Positions 1 through 11,937 of a stretch of DNA of 64,000 nt are shown here, one piece after another (within the stretch, counting starts at the first letter, position 1; each line of letters opens with the position of its first letter). The translations under genes and the position numbers were made by a program. The stretch spans positions 62,001 to 126,000 of the forward strand of contig JABMCL010003290.1 of assembly GCA_018857735.1 (NCBI GenBank). Direction: 5' to 3'. Below the pieces are notes generated by a model, which saw only the letters and a list, made by a program, of their open reading frames with translations, was not told where the DNA came from and searched no databases. The stretch comes from Alviniconcha marisindica (Eukaryota > Mollusca > Gastropoda > Provannidae).

Positions 1-2578
1 AAACAAACATATTCAATGCATGATTTCCGTCCAACTTGATATGTAAACTTACCTGTCCACTTACAGATCCATCTATATAAATACCCACCGATCATGTTCA
101 TCTTGATCCTTTCTTTCTGGTAAACCACGAAGATCTATCTCTACACTCACCTCCTAGTCTAGAAAGACTAATACCTTAGTGGATATGTATGTGGACAACT
201 GAGAAGATACCACAGATGCATTAATCATCTAAAATATTTGTGGGTAGGGAGAGGCATAACTGTGCCAACATGTTTGCAGTGAGCTGTGAAGAATAGCAAG
301 AAAATGCTTATATGGATAAGCAGGTAGTTTTGTGACTATCATCTGAGTTTACAGGTATGCGGTAGGCTTGTTATTTATTTTTGACATACTAACTGACGGG
401 TAGGTCTGTGGTTTAGGAGACAATATCCTGAATGGGTATGTATTTGGTGCACAGTTGTATTTAATGGACAGGCAACTTTGTTGGTCTGGAGACCATACAG
501 ATAGACGCGTCGAAAGACTAATACATGTTATTGAACGATTTGGTTTCTGAGCAGGTGCGACATGGTCATCTGAGCAGGTGCGCGCCACTGCCAATCATAG
601 GGGTTTGTAGGTAGGTAGTCCAATAGCTTTGTGGTTCCCTATCCTATCATTTGCAAAAGCATAATATTTTTTTTCATTTTTTTTTCATCCACGAGAAAGG
701 TAGATCAATTATCATTTATATTTGTGCATAAGATAGGTGCTCATACATAGCCATGGTGGTAGAATAAAACATTAATTGTAAGTATGTAGATGTACAATAG
801 TTGCTGGTGGCTGTGTAGTTAGGCAGGGAAGCCTCTGTGTCAACAATGTTTACTACATTCAACTTTGCATTAGATCTAGCCATTAGATCTAGACAGTTTC
901 TTCTGTATGATTACAGACTTGACTAACTAAGTTTTAGTAGACTGGATGTGTTGACTTGACAATGGGAGAAGAAAAAAAATGCCAATGTAGGTGCATGTGC
1001 ATTTATATTATTTCTGATGCAGCTGTGACCTGCAATAAACTGTATCAACAAATCAAACAGGCTGCAGCAACAACTGCACTATCACAAAAATGCGATCAAC
1101 TGAATAATATTGGTAGTAGATTTGGTGTGCCAGTTCCAAGTTGCATAAGTTTGAAACATTGAGTTCAGACAATCACAGAACTTTGCAACTTGTGGCAGAT
1201 CTTTGCAATGCCATCTGGTAGGATGAAACCAAAGGATAAATAAATCAACGTGGATGTGCAATGAATAGATTAAGTTTCCATCTTTCATCTGTTGTCATTA
1301 TTGTATTTTTATGTGCTGCCGTTATTTAGTGCCAGCCTGTTTCCTGACATATGTGACGATGAAATTTGAGGCAGAAAATTCTGACATTGATTGAAAAAGT
1401 TTACATCTTTTACCACACGGAAAGGAAAGGTCAAACCGGAAAGGAAAGGTCAAACCGCACGCAAATAATCAATCCAGTATATGAAACTGATAGGAAATCA
1501 ATCTCTCTTTCAATTGGTATGACTAATTTTTACTTTGGTGTTGTATATATTCACCAGTTAGACAATTCATGATGGTACCCTCTACTTTGCAACTTCCCAA
1601 AACTAGCTGTTTGTCGCAGAAGTTTGCAACTCCGTGTGGTGTGGTCAGATTAAAGACAGAATAATCTGAACTAGATTGGAAACATATAGAAAATTCTTTC
1701 ATCTTTCTGGTGGTACCATTTGCTTAATTTTCAGTGCCCTAGTTATTTAGCAGTAATCCAGTTTCTGAAGCAAGTGACGACAAAAAGTTGCAGAAGTATG
1801 TAACTTTTGGGGTCGATTTTGAAATTTCATGATGCTGTCACACCAGTATGCATCACAGTGCAGTGTGTTTAAAATAAAACCAAAGTTACCACACAAAGAT
1901 ATGCAACTGATAGGAAATTTTCTCATCTTTTACATGGTACTATTCTCTTTACAGTCGACTCCATAGTTATTAAGCAGTAGGCCCTGAAACAACACCATCC
2001 GAAAAGTAGTATGCAACTTTTCTATTTTGGATGTTTGTCGTACAAGTTTACAACACGGTTTCGTGTGGTCAAAGTAAATGTAACATAATTTTCAAAATGT
2101 AAGGAACCGATAGAGCAATCTTTCTTCTTTCACATGGTACCACTCTTTAAATTTTCCATGCTGTAGATTTTTAACAATAGCAAGTTTCTGACACAAGTGG
2201 CCTGAAAAGGTTGCATAAGTATGCAACTTTTTGGCTTGGTTCTGAACCTTTTGGATGCTGTTGCAGAAGTTTGCAACACATCATGACGTTATCAAACTAA
2301 ACAAAATGTAATGAAATGAGGGTACGGGATCGACAGAAAAATCATTCATCTATTACATGGTGTGGTTGTTTTTAACGTACATGCTGTGGTTTTTTAACGG
2401 TAAAATCATTTCTGACCTAAGGGTAGGCGAGGCGTAGTAATACATTTTGGGTAACAGTTGCAAACTTCTGGGATTGTGTGAACCCAACATGAGAGAGACA
2501 GATGAAACCTAACATTTCTCAACTGGGCACAGAATTTAATTTGGAATGAGCACTGACCAGACTGTTGTTTGTTGCACA
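1..2578 (+). repeat. Copy A of a 2.5-kb duplicated segment
   Basis: Almost the whole of 66-2578 aligns in order with 58772-63303. Examples are the stretches around 130-330 and 58840-59040, 1030-1340 and 60430-60740, and 2000-2480 and 62740-63290. Divergence looks like 15-20% by eye. Copy A lacks the retrotransposon insertions seen in the second copy, so it preserves the empty sites. It may continue left of the window. The short ORFs inside it look accidental. It could be an old segmental duplication or two members of a dispersed non-coding repeat; two copies cannot decide. Confidence 0.8.
1278..2490 (+). repeat. Degenerate ~215-bp tandem array inside copy A
   Basis: Block starts resembling CATCTTTCACATGGTACCA recur near 1278, 1500, 1698, 1924, 2128 and 2346. 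Each is followed about 40-60 bp later by a GTGCYNTAGTTATT-like stretch, then GTTTCTGA, then TTGCAGAAGTATGCAACTTT. Spacing is 200-226 bp. The array is shared with copy B, so it predates the duplication. A smaller 19-bp tandem pair (GGAAAGGAAAGGTCAAACC) sits at about 1430-1467. Confidence 0.65.
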
Positions 2579-2579
2579 C

Positions 2580-2943
2580 TTAACTGAACTTGGTCACATT
2601 TTTTTTACAACACTGTTATCAATAGTTAGTGTGGTCATTTCATTTTCAGACTGGCTTAATGTTTGTTACATACCCTTCAACTGTTCAAGTTTAAGGCATT
2701 GCATAATCATAGATCTATGCTTCACACATAATTTTTCAAACAGCTGTGATATCATTAATAATGCCAGTGAGATCACACAGTCTCTGCTGTGAATACACAC
2801 ACATGAGCAGTGGACACACACAGTGACACATTATGCATTTACACTTGTAAGAATACGTAGGCATAATTGTTTACATACTTGATTTCTTCTCACCCTGATA
2901 CAACCATTATGGTTGATTGGGCATAAAGAACAACATCAAAATT

Positions 2944-3021
<78 letters not shown>

Positions 3022-4839
3022 AGCTTGATTTTTGATTTCTCCACTGTTTGTCTAGTTCTACACCAGACACTTAGTTGATAAGCATCAGCATTTTTCCTCT
3101 TGTTCTCTTTTCTCAAATAGTGTCCAACTTCAACATTCTGAAGACGCTTGACACTTTTACAGTTTTAGTGCATGATGGGTTAGTCTGGTGTTTCTAAATT
3201 TTATAATCCACCAAACTCATGTACTACTGGATCTTTAACAGAACTAGGGCATGCAGGTTTGGCTAAAAATATATCTCTGGCATGAATTTTTATCACTTTA
3301 TGTACAATTTTCTGTAGCATTTATCATAAAAATTTATGTCTGCTTTGGCCCTTTTCAAATAGGCCAATTTAAAGTAAGGGGCCCACCATCATGACCTGGC
3401 AGCAAGGTCAAGTGTCAGAATTGACAGTTCTCAGATGAACAAGCCCACTGCCCTTTCTGACTGACTGTGGCAGTGGGAATGAAGATGCCCCTGGCACAGT
3501 ACTTCCTTTCATTGTTATTTCCTGTAGGCACATTTTTTCTTCAGTACTATTTGCACAGAAAATAACTTCTCTTTAAGCTTTCACAATATTTTAAGTGTCA
3601 CACATATACACACTCTTGCTACATCTACCCCTTTTGATTTAAACACCTTGAATTGTGGCAATTTGGAGAGTTGATCAATGATATATATCGGTTTCTCAGA
3701 TTATTGACTTCTTGGTCACTGAACTGAGGTCCACTGTTTTTATTGGCCAATGATGTCATACTAAAACAGAGGAAAGACCTTGTGAAAACAGTGTTACGGT
3801 GTCTGGGAAAGTCCCTTTATAAAATCATTCTAAAATCAATTCAGTCACAAAACCTTTAATGCAGATCATGCTTAACCTGCTCCAAAACACATGAGAAGTT
3901 TAGCCTCAGAAGGAGAATTCCTTTAACATGCATATGTGATCTTTTTCAGTGCATGCACACATGGGACCGTGGTTTATAGCCTCATCTGTAGGACTTAAGT
4001 AGACCTGTCCCTAATAAGACATCTCACTTCTGTGGACATAAAGCTACACGTTTACTTACTTTAGTAGAGTGCACAGAATTTGACCCCAGAGAAGTCTCAG
4101 GGCGCCCACCTGGCAAAGCCCAGCACGTAATAGTCACCCATCCATTTGGTGACAACACTCAATTGTATTTAACTTTGGCTTCCGTGACACCAACTCTCTT
4201 GTTGAATTTTGCATTGGATAACATTACATTAAGTCTCTTGGAACAGAAAACGATTTCACATACATAGGTGTAGCCTTTCCATCAGGCCTCTTTCATGTCC
4301 TTTATAGAACACTCGCCACACAACATGGCACGTTCACTATGAAAATGGTTTGCAGTTGGAACTTTGGGGTGAACCTTCAGGGACATCACTCCGCATGGTC
4401 ACTTCAAGTGTCCATTCAGTAGGCTAAGAGATACCAGTTAAGGCAGTCTATTATTCAATGTCTGTGGTGTGCGTGTGTGTATGTCCAGTTCGCGAAAGAA
4501 ATCAACAGTTCTAGTCATGTAATGCACAAAACAATCTAAAATATAATGAAGGGAAAGGGCAGGTCTGTTTTTTTAAAGCATGTAGACAGTATGACTATGA
4601 TATGTAAGACCTCGTTAGAAATGTTACAGGAGTGAGGAGAAACTGAAGTAACCTGCAGCAGCAACACTACTGACACATGAGCCAGTCTGGGCTGGTACGG
4701 TCAAGGATGAACTCAGCTTCACAGATCACCTCAACACCTGATAATACAGACTGGTAAAAAGGATGCAGAAATATACTGAACATGTTGTGGTGGCAGCTTC
4801 TTGCATTTCCATGTAATGGTTAGTTGCCACTATAACTAT
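2580..4839. other. Unassigned stretch with TA/GA microsatellite
   Basis: No coding exon is recognised. A (TA)n run at 2946-2978 passes directly into a (GA)n run at 2979-3018. At about 4005-4045 a piece reading CCCTAATAAGACATCTCACT followed by TCTGTGGACATAAAG resembles 51928-51963, so it is probably a retrotransposon tail fragment. Confidence 0.5.
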
Positions 4840-4975
4840 GTGAATAGTGCTATAAATTGTTTAACTGTGTGTTCGTACTTTTGTCTATTTCCTAGTATCA
4901 TTTTTGTTTATGAACCTGGCTGATGGAACTGCCTCTTGTGGGATAAATAAAGTGTTACTGAATTGAATGTAAACA
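4840..4975 (+). mobile_element. LINE 3' tail fragment
   Basis: The stretch ends in GGGATAAATAAAGTG then TTACTGAATTGAATG. An ATAAATAAAGT polyadenylation-like block followed by a short TTGAA-type tail is typical of CR1-group LINE 3' ends. No coding sequence is attached. The assignment is by the look of the tail only. Confidence 0.45.
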
Positions 4976-5344
4976 TCACTGATGGAAATCATCTTTTGAT
5001 TGTACAAAGGTCAGTACAAGAGTGTGCCCAGTCTTTGGAATCAGCTTACAGTGACAGTATTGTTACATCAAGTGTTCCTTGGTTAAAATATATAATTATG
5101 TTTCGGGATTAGCCTAAATAAGGTCTTGATAATAAATCTATTGTACCAATCACACAATACTCACCATTTGTAGCTGTCATGATAGAATATATTATAACCA
5201 CTTAAACTACTTGAATTTCGTTACCATCTGGCATGAAAAAGCAAATGATTTTTTTTCGAACGAACAGTCATCAAATGCCAAATACAATGTGAAAACTACA
5301 TGTTTCCTCACAACATGTCTTTGTTTCAAAACTGCTTTGTTCAT

Positions 5345-5435
5345 TTAACAAAGGGAGCTAACTATCACTTGAAAGAAGTCACATAAACAACAAAAACCTG
5401 AGTTGCCTATAGTAATTCTCACCTGGCACAATATG
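5345..5435 (+). mobile_element. Single arm of a foldback element
   Basis: The sequence runs AAAGGGAGCTAACTATCACT, then CCTGAGTTGCCTATAGTAAT, then TCTCACCTGGCA. It matches the left arm of the complete foldback element at 27290-27540 and the reverse complement of 14155-14265. Only one arm is present here. Confidence 0.5.
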
Positions 5436-5439
5436 ATCC

Positions 5440-6210
5440 ATGGAAAATGTATGCTGTTGTGAACAGGCTCCTTGGCAAGGATGTCTCTTCTCTGGTTCTT
5501 CCAGACATGGACAACATGTCAGCTACAAGTACTCTTTCTCATCTTTTTCAGGGCAAAATATTGACCATTAGAGATGAACTATCTGATGATGGCATTTTAG
5601 ACAATGTTCTGCTCCACACTTTCACCAGTCACTGTTTGTTACAGTTTGTTCTGGTAACAGAAAAGCAACTTAGGAAAATCACTGTTAAATCTAAACCAAC
5701 CTACTCAACCAAGTGCAATTTCCATGAAGATTGTTTTGGATTGTCCTGAAATTATTTTGCCTGTCATGCTCAACATCATAAATGACAGTCTGATTTCTGG
5801 CATAGTCCCAAGGCCCCTCATATGTGCAGTCATAAAACCTCTGCTAAAAAAGCCTGGGCTTGATCTGAACGTTCCAAAACATTTCAGGCCTGCGTCAAAT
5901 CGATCCTACATATCAAAGCTGTTGGAGCAGGTTGTTGCACCTCCTCTAGTTGAGCACCTTGCCAAACACAGTCTTCTTGACAGATTACAGTCTGGACATA
6001 GTACTGAGACAGCTGTTCTCCACGTTCTGTGATGATATTATCTGCAGTGCAGATGGTGGAAACTTGGTTCAGCTGGAACTGCTCGATTTAAGCGCAGCTT
6101 TTGACATGATATACCACAGCATATTGCTGCAAAGACTTCAAAATGATTTTGGTATTATAGGCTCTGCCCATCAATGGTTCCAGTCTTATCTTGCACTTCT
6201 GGCAGAATGA
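5440..6210 (+). mobile_element. CR1/L2-group LINE reverse transcriptase fragment
   Basis: Three overlapping frames give ordered reverse-transcriptase pieces. A pre-RT linker (KILTIRDELSDDG) is at 5447-5749. The fingers block FRPASNRSYISKLLEQVV (usual form YRPVSNLSYISKLLERVV) and HSLLDRLQSGHSTETAVLHV are at 5724-6032. The palm motif A region LLDLSAAFDMIYHSILLQRL and WFQSYLA are at 5950-6210. At least two frameshifts separate them, and the copy stops before motif C (the catalytic Asp pair). It is a dead 3'-truncated fragment. The downstream junction at about 6211 is with SINE-like sequence. Confidence 0.8.
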
Positions 6211-6300
6211 CTGGGAGCTTTTGTGTGCTACTGTGGTAACTTGGGGTGGAACGGATACTGAAATGAGAGTCAGCACAGAAAGTTGATTCTGGTCTGGAGA
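6180..6300 (-). mobile_element. SINE body fragment
   Basis: Read on the minus strand, this matches the body of the tRNA-headed SINE at 49190-49310: CAACTTTCTGTGCTGACT, CAGTATCCGTTCCACCC, TTACCACAGTAGCACA and CATTCTGCC occur in the same order. The tRNA-like head is missing. A G13 run at 6347-6359 lies beside it. Confidence 0.65.
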
Positions 6301-6699
6301 ACAATACCCATTTGGTAACAAGTATGTGATCATGACTGGGATGGTGGGGGGGGGGGGGGACTTCCAGTTGAGACAGCCCGGAGGGTGGTTGAATGCAGTC
6401 ACAACTGCTTGACCTGCATCACCTGGTGTTGCATAATCTTTGTGAAAGAATCTTATCTTGAGAGGACAAGACATGCCCACCAGGTGACAGATGTGCAGAT
6501 CTTCCTTGAAAGGACAAGAAAGGGCTATCATCAATCAGACAAACATTGGAACCATTTCAAAGGCAATGTTGGAGAAACCTCTGAGCACATGGCCTCTTCC
6601 AAGTGCATAGGTACCATCTTGAACTGAACTGAACAGAACTATTCAATATACATCCATAAGGTGTCAAACACTGAGCTCACTCAGCTTCTTCTGCTGTGT

Positions 6700-6905
6700 A
6701 GCATTTGTTGTGTGGCAAACAAAATAGAGGAAATGGTGTGGTGACCATTGTGGACTACCTTCCCCAAGCTCAAGAATCTTGCTATGAATTGATTCACTGT
6801 GCTTGCAAACAAGTGTTCAGAGGAACATGCAAATGCTTCAATCAAGGCAACTTGCTGTGCACAGCCCTGTGCACATGTGGTGGAAACTGTCACAGTGATT
6901 AGGCA
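6700..6905 (+). pseudogene. C-terminal CXC-domain fragment of a PIN-like/CXC family
   Basis: The 65-codon frame at 6705-6902 ends in a cysteine-rich block: CACKQVFRGTCKCFNQGN followed by CTALCTCGGNC. It has the spacing of tesmin/TSO1-like CXC zinc-binding domains. LPQAQESCYELIH just before it matches the usual lead-in (LP-AP-...-L-...-C-C) to the terminal CXC segment of a multicopy, poorly characterised invertebrate protein family. That family carries a PIN-like nuclease-type domain upstream. Only the last ~60 residues are present, with no promoter or upstream exon seen, so it is a gene fragment. A more complete decayed member is at 23442-21610. Confidence 0.6.
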
Positions 6906-7019
6906 GGTTTTCTTGACTGATGAAGTAATTCTTTTTGATAATGTGTACAACTAATGGATAGTTGACATTATCTGTCAATTTAAAGTATTAAAAAAGGTTA
7001 TTTCCCTCACAAAACAGTA

Positions 7020-9780
7020 CAAATAAATGGATTTAATCAGTTATGGGGGCACGATCATGCCCACCTAGCATGACCTACTTACAGTAGCCACCCTTGCAGA
7101 CAACAGACAGAGGTGTCTTGATATTAGAGGTATCGTTTAGGTTAAAATGTTCTCAGGCATCTGTGCAAAGTTCATGCTTTAATTTTCAAAACAATTTCTA
7201 CGACAGATTTTAATAGTCTACATTACAAAATCTTGTTTTGTATGACCTAATTGTGGATTTAATTTTAGCCCCAGGGCAACTTATCCCCAGATATAGGCCT
7301 TTGGTGCAGAGGGAACCGACTGTTACTCGCACTATAAAAGAGTGGTCTGATGATGCTGTTGAAAAACTCAAAGGATCTTTAGACTGCACTTATTGGGATG
7401 TTTTTGTTGACTCATCAAGTGATATCACTGAGTCAGTGTGTGGATATACTGATTTCTGTGTAGAGTGTACAATTACACAGAAAACTGTAAAAATGTTCCC
7501 CAATAACAAACCCTGGATAACTAAAAGGATTAAAGGCATCAACAGGAAGAAACTTGCGTTCCAAAAGAATGATAAGGAAGAATATAGCTCTGTGCAAAAG
7601 GAACTGAAAGAGGAAATTTGTAAAGAAAATGAACAGTATAAAAATATAAAATAAAGTCTTTTCACATATATACTAATATGAGAAGAGTGTGGGGTGGTAT
7701 GAAGTTGATGAGCAGATTTATATGTAAAAGGTAACACACAGAAAATTGCCTCAGTGAACAATGCTGGCAAAGTCAATGAACTGAATCAATTCTTCAATTG
7801 TTTTGACTGTCATGATTTTTCGCAAAAACATAGGCAGAGTCATGATATTTTGAATAGAGCGTCTGCTGAGGAGGATGACTTTCAAAGGCTCAATACAAGC
7901 GAGAATGGGGTTCGGCGTGCGTTTCAGCATGTAAATCCCAACAAAGCCCAGATAACCTTGCACCACGAGTACTTGAGGCATGCGCTGAACAGCTTGCTTA
8001 CATTTTTTGCATTATATTTAATGTGTGTTTCTCCACAAATACTGTTCCAACTACTTGAAGACTGCATGCATTGTGCCTATACCGAAATGACCTGTTATAT
8101 CGTCCATGAATGATCTTCACCCTGTATCGCTCTGTAGCCCTCTGCTGTGATGAAAGTATGTGAACGCATGGTTCTCTGTAAATTAGAAAAGTTAGTAAAA
8201 GATTACATCAATCCACTACAGTTTGCTTACAGGAAAAACAGGAATACTGATGATGCGGTTTTATACAGTTTAGAAAATATTTACTCGCATAAATTTAGAG
8301 AAAACAGCAAGTACTGTAAGACTTATGTTCTGCGATTTTTCCAGTGCCTTTAACACAATACAGCCACATTTACTTGTTCAAAAACTTTTAAACATGAAAC
8401 TACCAACATCGGTTATTTCATGGATTTTTGACTATCTTACAAGTAGACTTCAGTATGTAAGGCTAAATGGATTACTGTCATCTGCTATCAGTATAAACAC
8501 TGGTGCACCTCAAGGTACAGTTTTAGCACCCTTTTTGTTTGCGCTGTATATAGCTGACTGATGAGTCATGTCCTCTAGTAAAATTTGCAGATGATACAGA
8601 ACTGGTTGGAAAAATTAGTAATGATGAAGATGCAATATACCACAAGCAGATTGAAAACTTTGTGAACTGGTGTGATAAAAATTATTTGTATTTGAATGTT
8701 TCCAAAACAAAAGAGATGTGCATTGATTTTAGGAAGAATCAAAGATGCCCCAAACCAGTCTACATTAAAGGAGAAGCAGTGGAGATATTAGATACATATA
8801 AGTACTTAGGTGTGTTTTTTGATAGTAAATTGAACTGGAAAGAGAACATCAACTCTGTGCTGAAAAAAGTGAACACGAGAATGTATTGCATGAGAAAGCT
8901 GAGATCATTTGGAGTAAATTCAGATATGCTAGTAACTTTTAATTTTATAATGATGTAATATGTAGTATTATTACGTTTGGTTCTGTCTGTTGGGGTGAGA
9001 ATATTTCCAAATTAGATAGAGGGAGGTTGAAAAAGATTGTAAAAAAAGCAGGTCATGTTGTGGGAAAGCCACTGGACAGTTTTAAGACTTTACATGAAAA
9101 GAGACTGCACAGAAAACTAATGCAAATATTAAATGACCCTACACACCCAATGAGACACTATTTTGACAGCAGACAACAGGAGTGGAAGATCTTTACTTCC
9201 GAGAACAAATACAAACCGTAATAAAGCCTCATTTTTACCTTCAGCTCTGTCAGTTTTTAATGAAAATTATACCAGTCATTAACTGAGTGTATGCATGTGT
9301 CAAGACGTCTGTTGAGGATGATAGCTTTCTAAGGGAGGGTTGAGAGTTTTTACGTTTTAGTTTGACAGAGAAAGCATTATTCCAGGAAATTTTGGGTTTG
9401 CTATTAGTGTATGCAGATTGAGAGAAAGGGGGCGTATGTCTAAGAGTGTGTATGTGCGCGTGTTTAATGACTTAGAGTTACTGAGATATGTTCTTCGTTG
9501 TGCGATCGAACGACAGCTTTAATTTCCCGCAGGGATGAATAAAATATATTGTTATTGTTATCCAATTGTCTGAATGGATCAATCAGGCCTCACTGGAGCA
9601 TAATGCTTGTATCTAAAGTGATTCTGATAACAGCTAAGAGTTTTGAAGTGCAGCTTGGGTGATGCCATCATAACATGCAAGGTGACCATATTACATGGCT
9701 AATTATAATCATACGGGGTCAGTGCCAAGACGTCTATGAATTTGAAGCTGTTTAGATAGAATCATGCATGTGTGCAACAC
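7020..9780 (+). repeat. Repeat unit X, copy 1, split by a LINE
   Basis: 7020-7286 and 9562-9780 together match 9880-10240 plus about 10660-10860. Shared marks include TTGCAGACAACA, TGCTTTAATTTYCAAAACA, ATTCTAATAGTCY, GACCTAATTRTGGAT, then after the LINE CCAANTGTCTGNATGGA, AAGAGTTTTGAANTGCAG and GCCAAGAYGTCTATG. So a unit of several hundred bp was duplicated in tandem and a LINE landed in the first copy. Confidence 0.65.
7287..9557 (+). mobile_element. L2-like LINE, 5'-truncated, with TTATCC target duplication
   Basis: The 2.27-kb copy is flanked by TTATCC at 7281-7286 and 9558-9563. In order: a linker between endonuclease and RT (VTRTIKEWSDDAVEKLKG; NNKPWITKRIKG) at 7238-7654; a fingers block (LQFAYRKNRNTDDAVLYSLE) at 8147-8353; motif A (FCDFSSAFNTIQPHLL) and GAPQGTVLAPFLFALYI at 8325-8561; the catalytic FADD box, still legible at about 8585-8600; a thumb (YKYLGVFFDSKLNWKENI) at 8662-8958; and the C-terminal segment at 9027-9221. 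The 3' UTR runs to GGGATGAATAAAATATATTG and a (TTATTG)n tail. Frameshifts and stops in every segment make it inactive. Confidence 0.85.
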
Positions 9781-9879
9781 CTCATGCTTTTACTCCATTT
9801 TGCAATATCCACCTCATATTGTGATCATAAGAGCTCACTAAATGGGGATCAGTTGTGTTGGCACATTTACACCAATTTA

Positions 9880-10860
9880 GCATTCATGACCTAATTACAC
9901 TAATCATTGTTGCAGACAACACACAAAGGTATCCTGACATTAGTTGTATAGATCTATCACTGTATCACGCCAAAAATGTTCCCCAAGTATCTGCCCAAAG
10001 TGCTTTAATTTCCAAACAGTTTCAGTAACAAATTCTAATAGTCCTGGGATTACAATTTTTTGTTTTCTGTGACCTAATTATGGATAGTTACAGCATCAGG
10101 GAATCCAAGTGTCTGCATGGACCTAACAGGCCTTCCTGGGGCATAGTACTGGTGTAAAAGATCTGTTGATTACCAAAAAGAAAAAAAAGAGAAGAGTTTT
10201 GAACTGCAGAATGGGTGATGCTGTCAGTCACACTCCAATCATCGCTTTCCGGTACCTTCCTCTAGACTCTGCCAGATTTGGTTACACCACTGAAGGGGCA
10301 CTCTTTATCTCTGCACAGCTCTCCAGCGTCCTGCGAAAGATTTGGGTACTAATATGACTGCAGAAGCAGCCTAGCGCCAAAGCATGCATGTAAACATGAG
10401 ACGCATCCAAGCCGGGTAAAAAAAAAAGAGTTCCGTCTCAATTCAAACGATTGTGGTTTTATTTGTGCTGGTGTACACTAAGTTGGTGGCTATAAATGAC
10501 ACGCCTTGTTTTATTTCAGTTGTTTGTAATAAAATTACTACTGTTTTAGCACCAACAAAAAACTGCTCGTTAGCTGACAGTTTTTGGACCCTATGGCACA
10601 ACTAAATACAGCAGTGGTGTAGGAAGGATGTCGTAAACCAGTGCTTGGAGTTTGGCTGTCAGTATGTGTAGGGTTACCTAACTATATTGCTAATTATAGC
10701 CATGGGAGGTTAGTGCCAAGATCAAACTCCAAGCACTGGTTTACAACATCCTTCCTTTGGAGGAAGATGCCAGAAAGCGGTGCTCGGAGTGTGTGCCAAG
10801 ATGTCTATGTGCCTGAAAATGTTCAGATAGAACCATAGTACAGACATCTGCAGCGGAAAA
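9880..10860 (+). repeat. Repeat unit X, copy 2
   Basis: This is the second copy of the unit that begins at 7020, here without the LINE. It shows the uninterrupted target GGGAATCCAAGTGTCTG at about 10097-10113. An A-rich stretch and about 400 bp of extra sequence (10241-10640) separate the two conserved blocks. Confidence 0.55.
10621..10756. repeat. 34-bp inverted repeat with 68-bp loop
   Basis: The left arm 10621-10654 (starting AGGAAGGATGTCGTAAACCA) and right arm 10723-10756 are reverse complements at 33 of 34 positions. The loop at 10655-10722 is the GGCTAATTATA-type part of unit X. The near-perfect arms suggest a recent inverted duplication or a small foldback insertion. No target duplication is evident. 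Confidence 0.75.
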
Positions 10861-11020
10861 CTGGCCAAGCTGTTACTGGACACGTAAAAGGAAAAGTTCC
10901 TGATACTTTCTTTTTTCATTAATAGGAGCAGTCAACCAGAGCCATATATCTGTTTGTGTAACGTGTGTGTGTGTTTCTGGCCCGCCACCAGCCGGTAGAT
11001 TTTTCTTTTTAAAGACCTCA
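10836..11020 (+). repeat. Dispersed repeat shared with 20488-20665
   Basis: Shared pieces in order: AGACRTCTGC, GGAYACGTRAAAGGAAA, GTTCCTGATACTT, CATTAATAGGAG, CAGTTTGTGTAA-like and GGNTTTTTCTTT. The copies differ by small indels. No coding potential was seen, and the family is not recognised. Confidence 0.55.
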
Positions 11021-11089
11021 ATCACCGACAGTAACTTGACCTGGCATGCAAGTAAATAGGTTCTTCTTCAGTGCTGGTCCTAGATAGGG

Positions 11090-11877
11090 GGAATCAGAGG
11101 TCAAAACTTAAATAGCTTACAGCTTATCCCAGTTAGGCTTGTGTTCCACATACATCCTATTTTAAGGCACAATTAAAAGAAAAGCAGTTAGGACCCTGAC
11201 TGCAAGTCAGGGTGGCTTCGAACATGTCCAAGTGGAGAGCATAACGCATGTTTTGATGTGACACAAAAGTATCATTATGTAATTTTTAAAACAAGAACCT
11301 TATTATTTCACAGAAAGGTTTTGAATAACAATCATTAGGAGTATCTAAGTGCAACTTTTAAGAGGGTTCATCCAGTTGAGAGTAGAACAGCCTACCTGCA
11401 AAATTGTGACACCAAAACATGTGTGACATGGAAAGAAAAGTTTTTCCTTCAAGATCAAACAAGCACCATGGATCATGAACAAGTATTTATTCTTGTTAGT
11501 TTTTGATGCTGTGGACATATTTCAAAGTAATATTGGAACACTTCCTCAACTTTGGATGTTCTTTGAATTGTAACACATGTTTCATGTGACATTTAATGTA
11601 TGTTTCACGTGACATTCAATAATCACTCAGGTTGGAAACTGTTAAAAGCATGTAGAAAATGTATTTCTTCAGAGTATTTGTACACATTACATGTATGTAA
11701 GCATTTGTTCTGAGTTTGACCCCCCCAAAAATGAGTCTGACAAGTTTTGCTTATGTAAAAAAAAAAAAAAAAGTGATGAGTAGTACTAGTAATGTTTACA
11801 TGAATTGACTTAAACTTAACATGAAAATTGAATTAATCGTCTGTTCTCATGCAATACAATGACAACTTCAAACAGCT
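11090..11877. other. Non-coding stretch with recurring CATGTTTCRTGTGAC motifs
   Basis: No gene is seen. Copies of the motif that dominates 12.7-13.8 kb occur at 11244 (ACGCATGTTTTGATGTGAC), 11574 (CACATGTTTCATGTGAC) and 11597 (TGTATGTTTCACGTGAC). An A-tract lies at about 11757-11772. Confidence 0.5.
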
Positions 11878-11883
11878 TTTATT
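11878..11883 (-). promoter_or_regulatory. Polyadenylation signal AATAAA
   Basis: AATAAA on the minus strand lies about 55 bp after the TGA of the terminal exon at 11938. It is preceded by an oligo-T/GTTTTTT stretch. The spacing fits a functional signal for that exon. Confidence 0.55.
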
Positions 11884-11937
11884 CTGTAAAAAACAAAAAA
11901 CAAAAAACAACTGCATTCCACACCAGTCTGTAGTGGG

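Noticed and set aside
6088..6534. 148-codon minus-strand ORF
   Set aside because: It spans the junction of a plus-strand LINE fragment and a SINE body. No domain.
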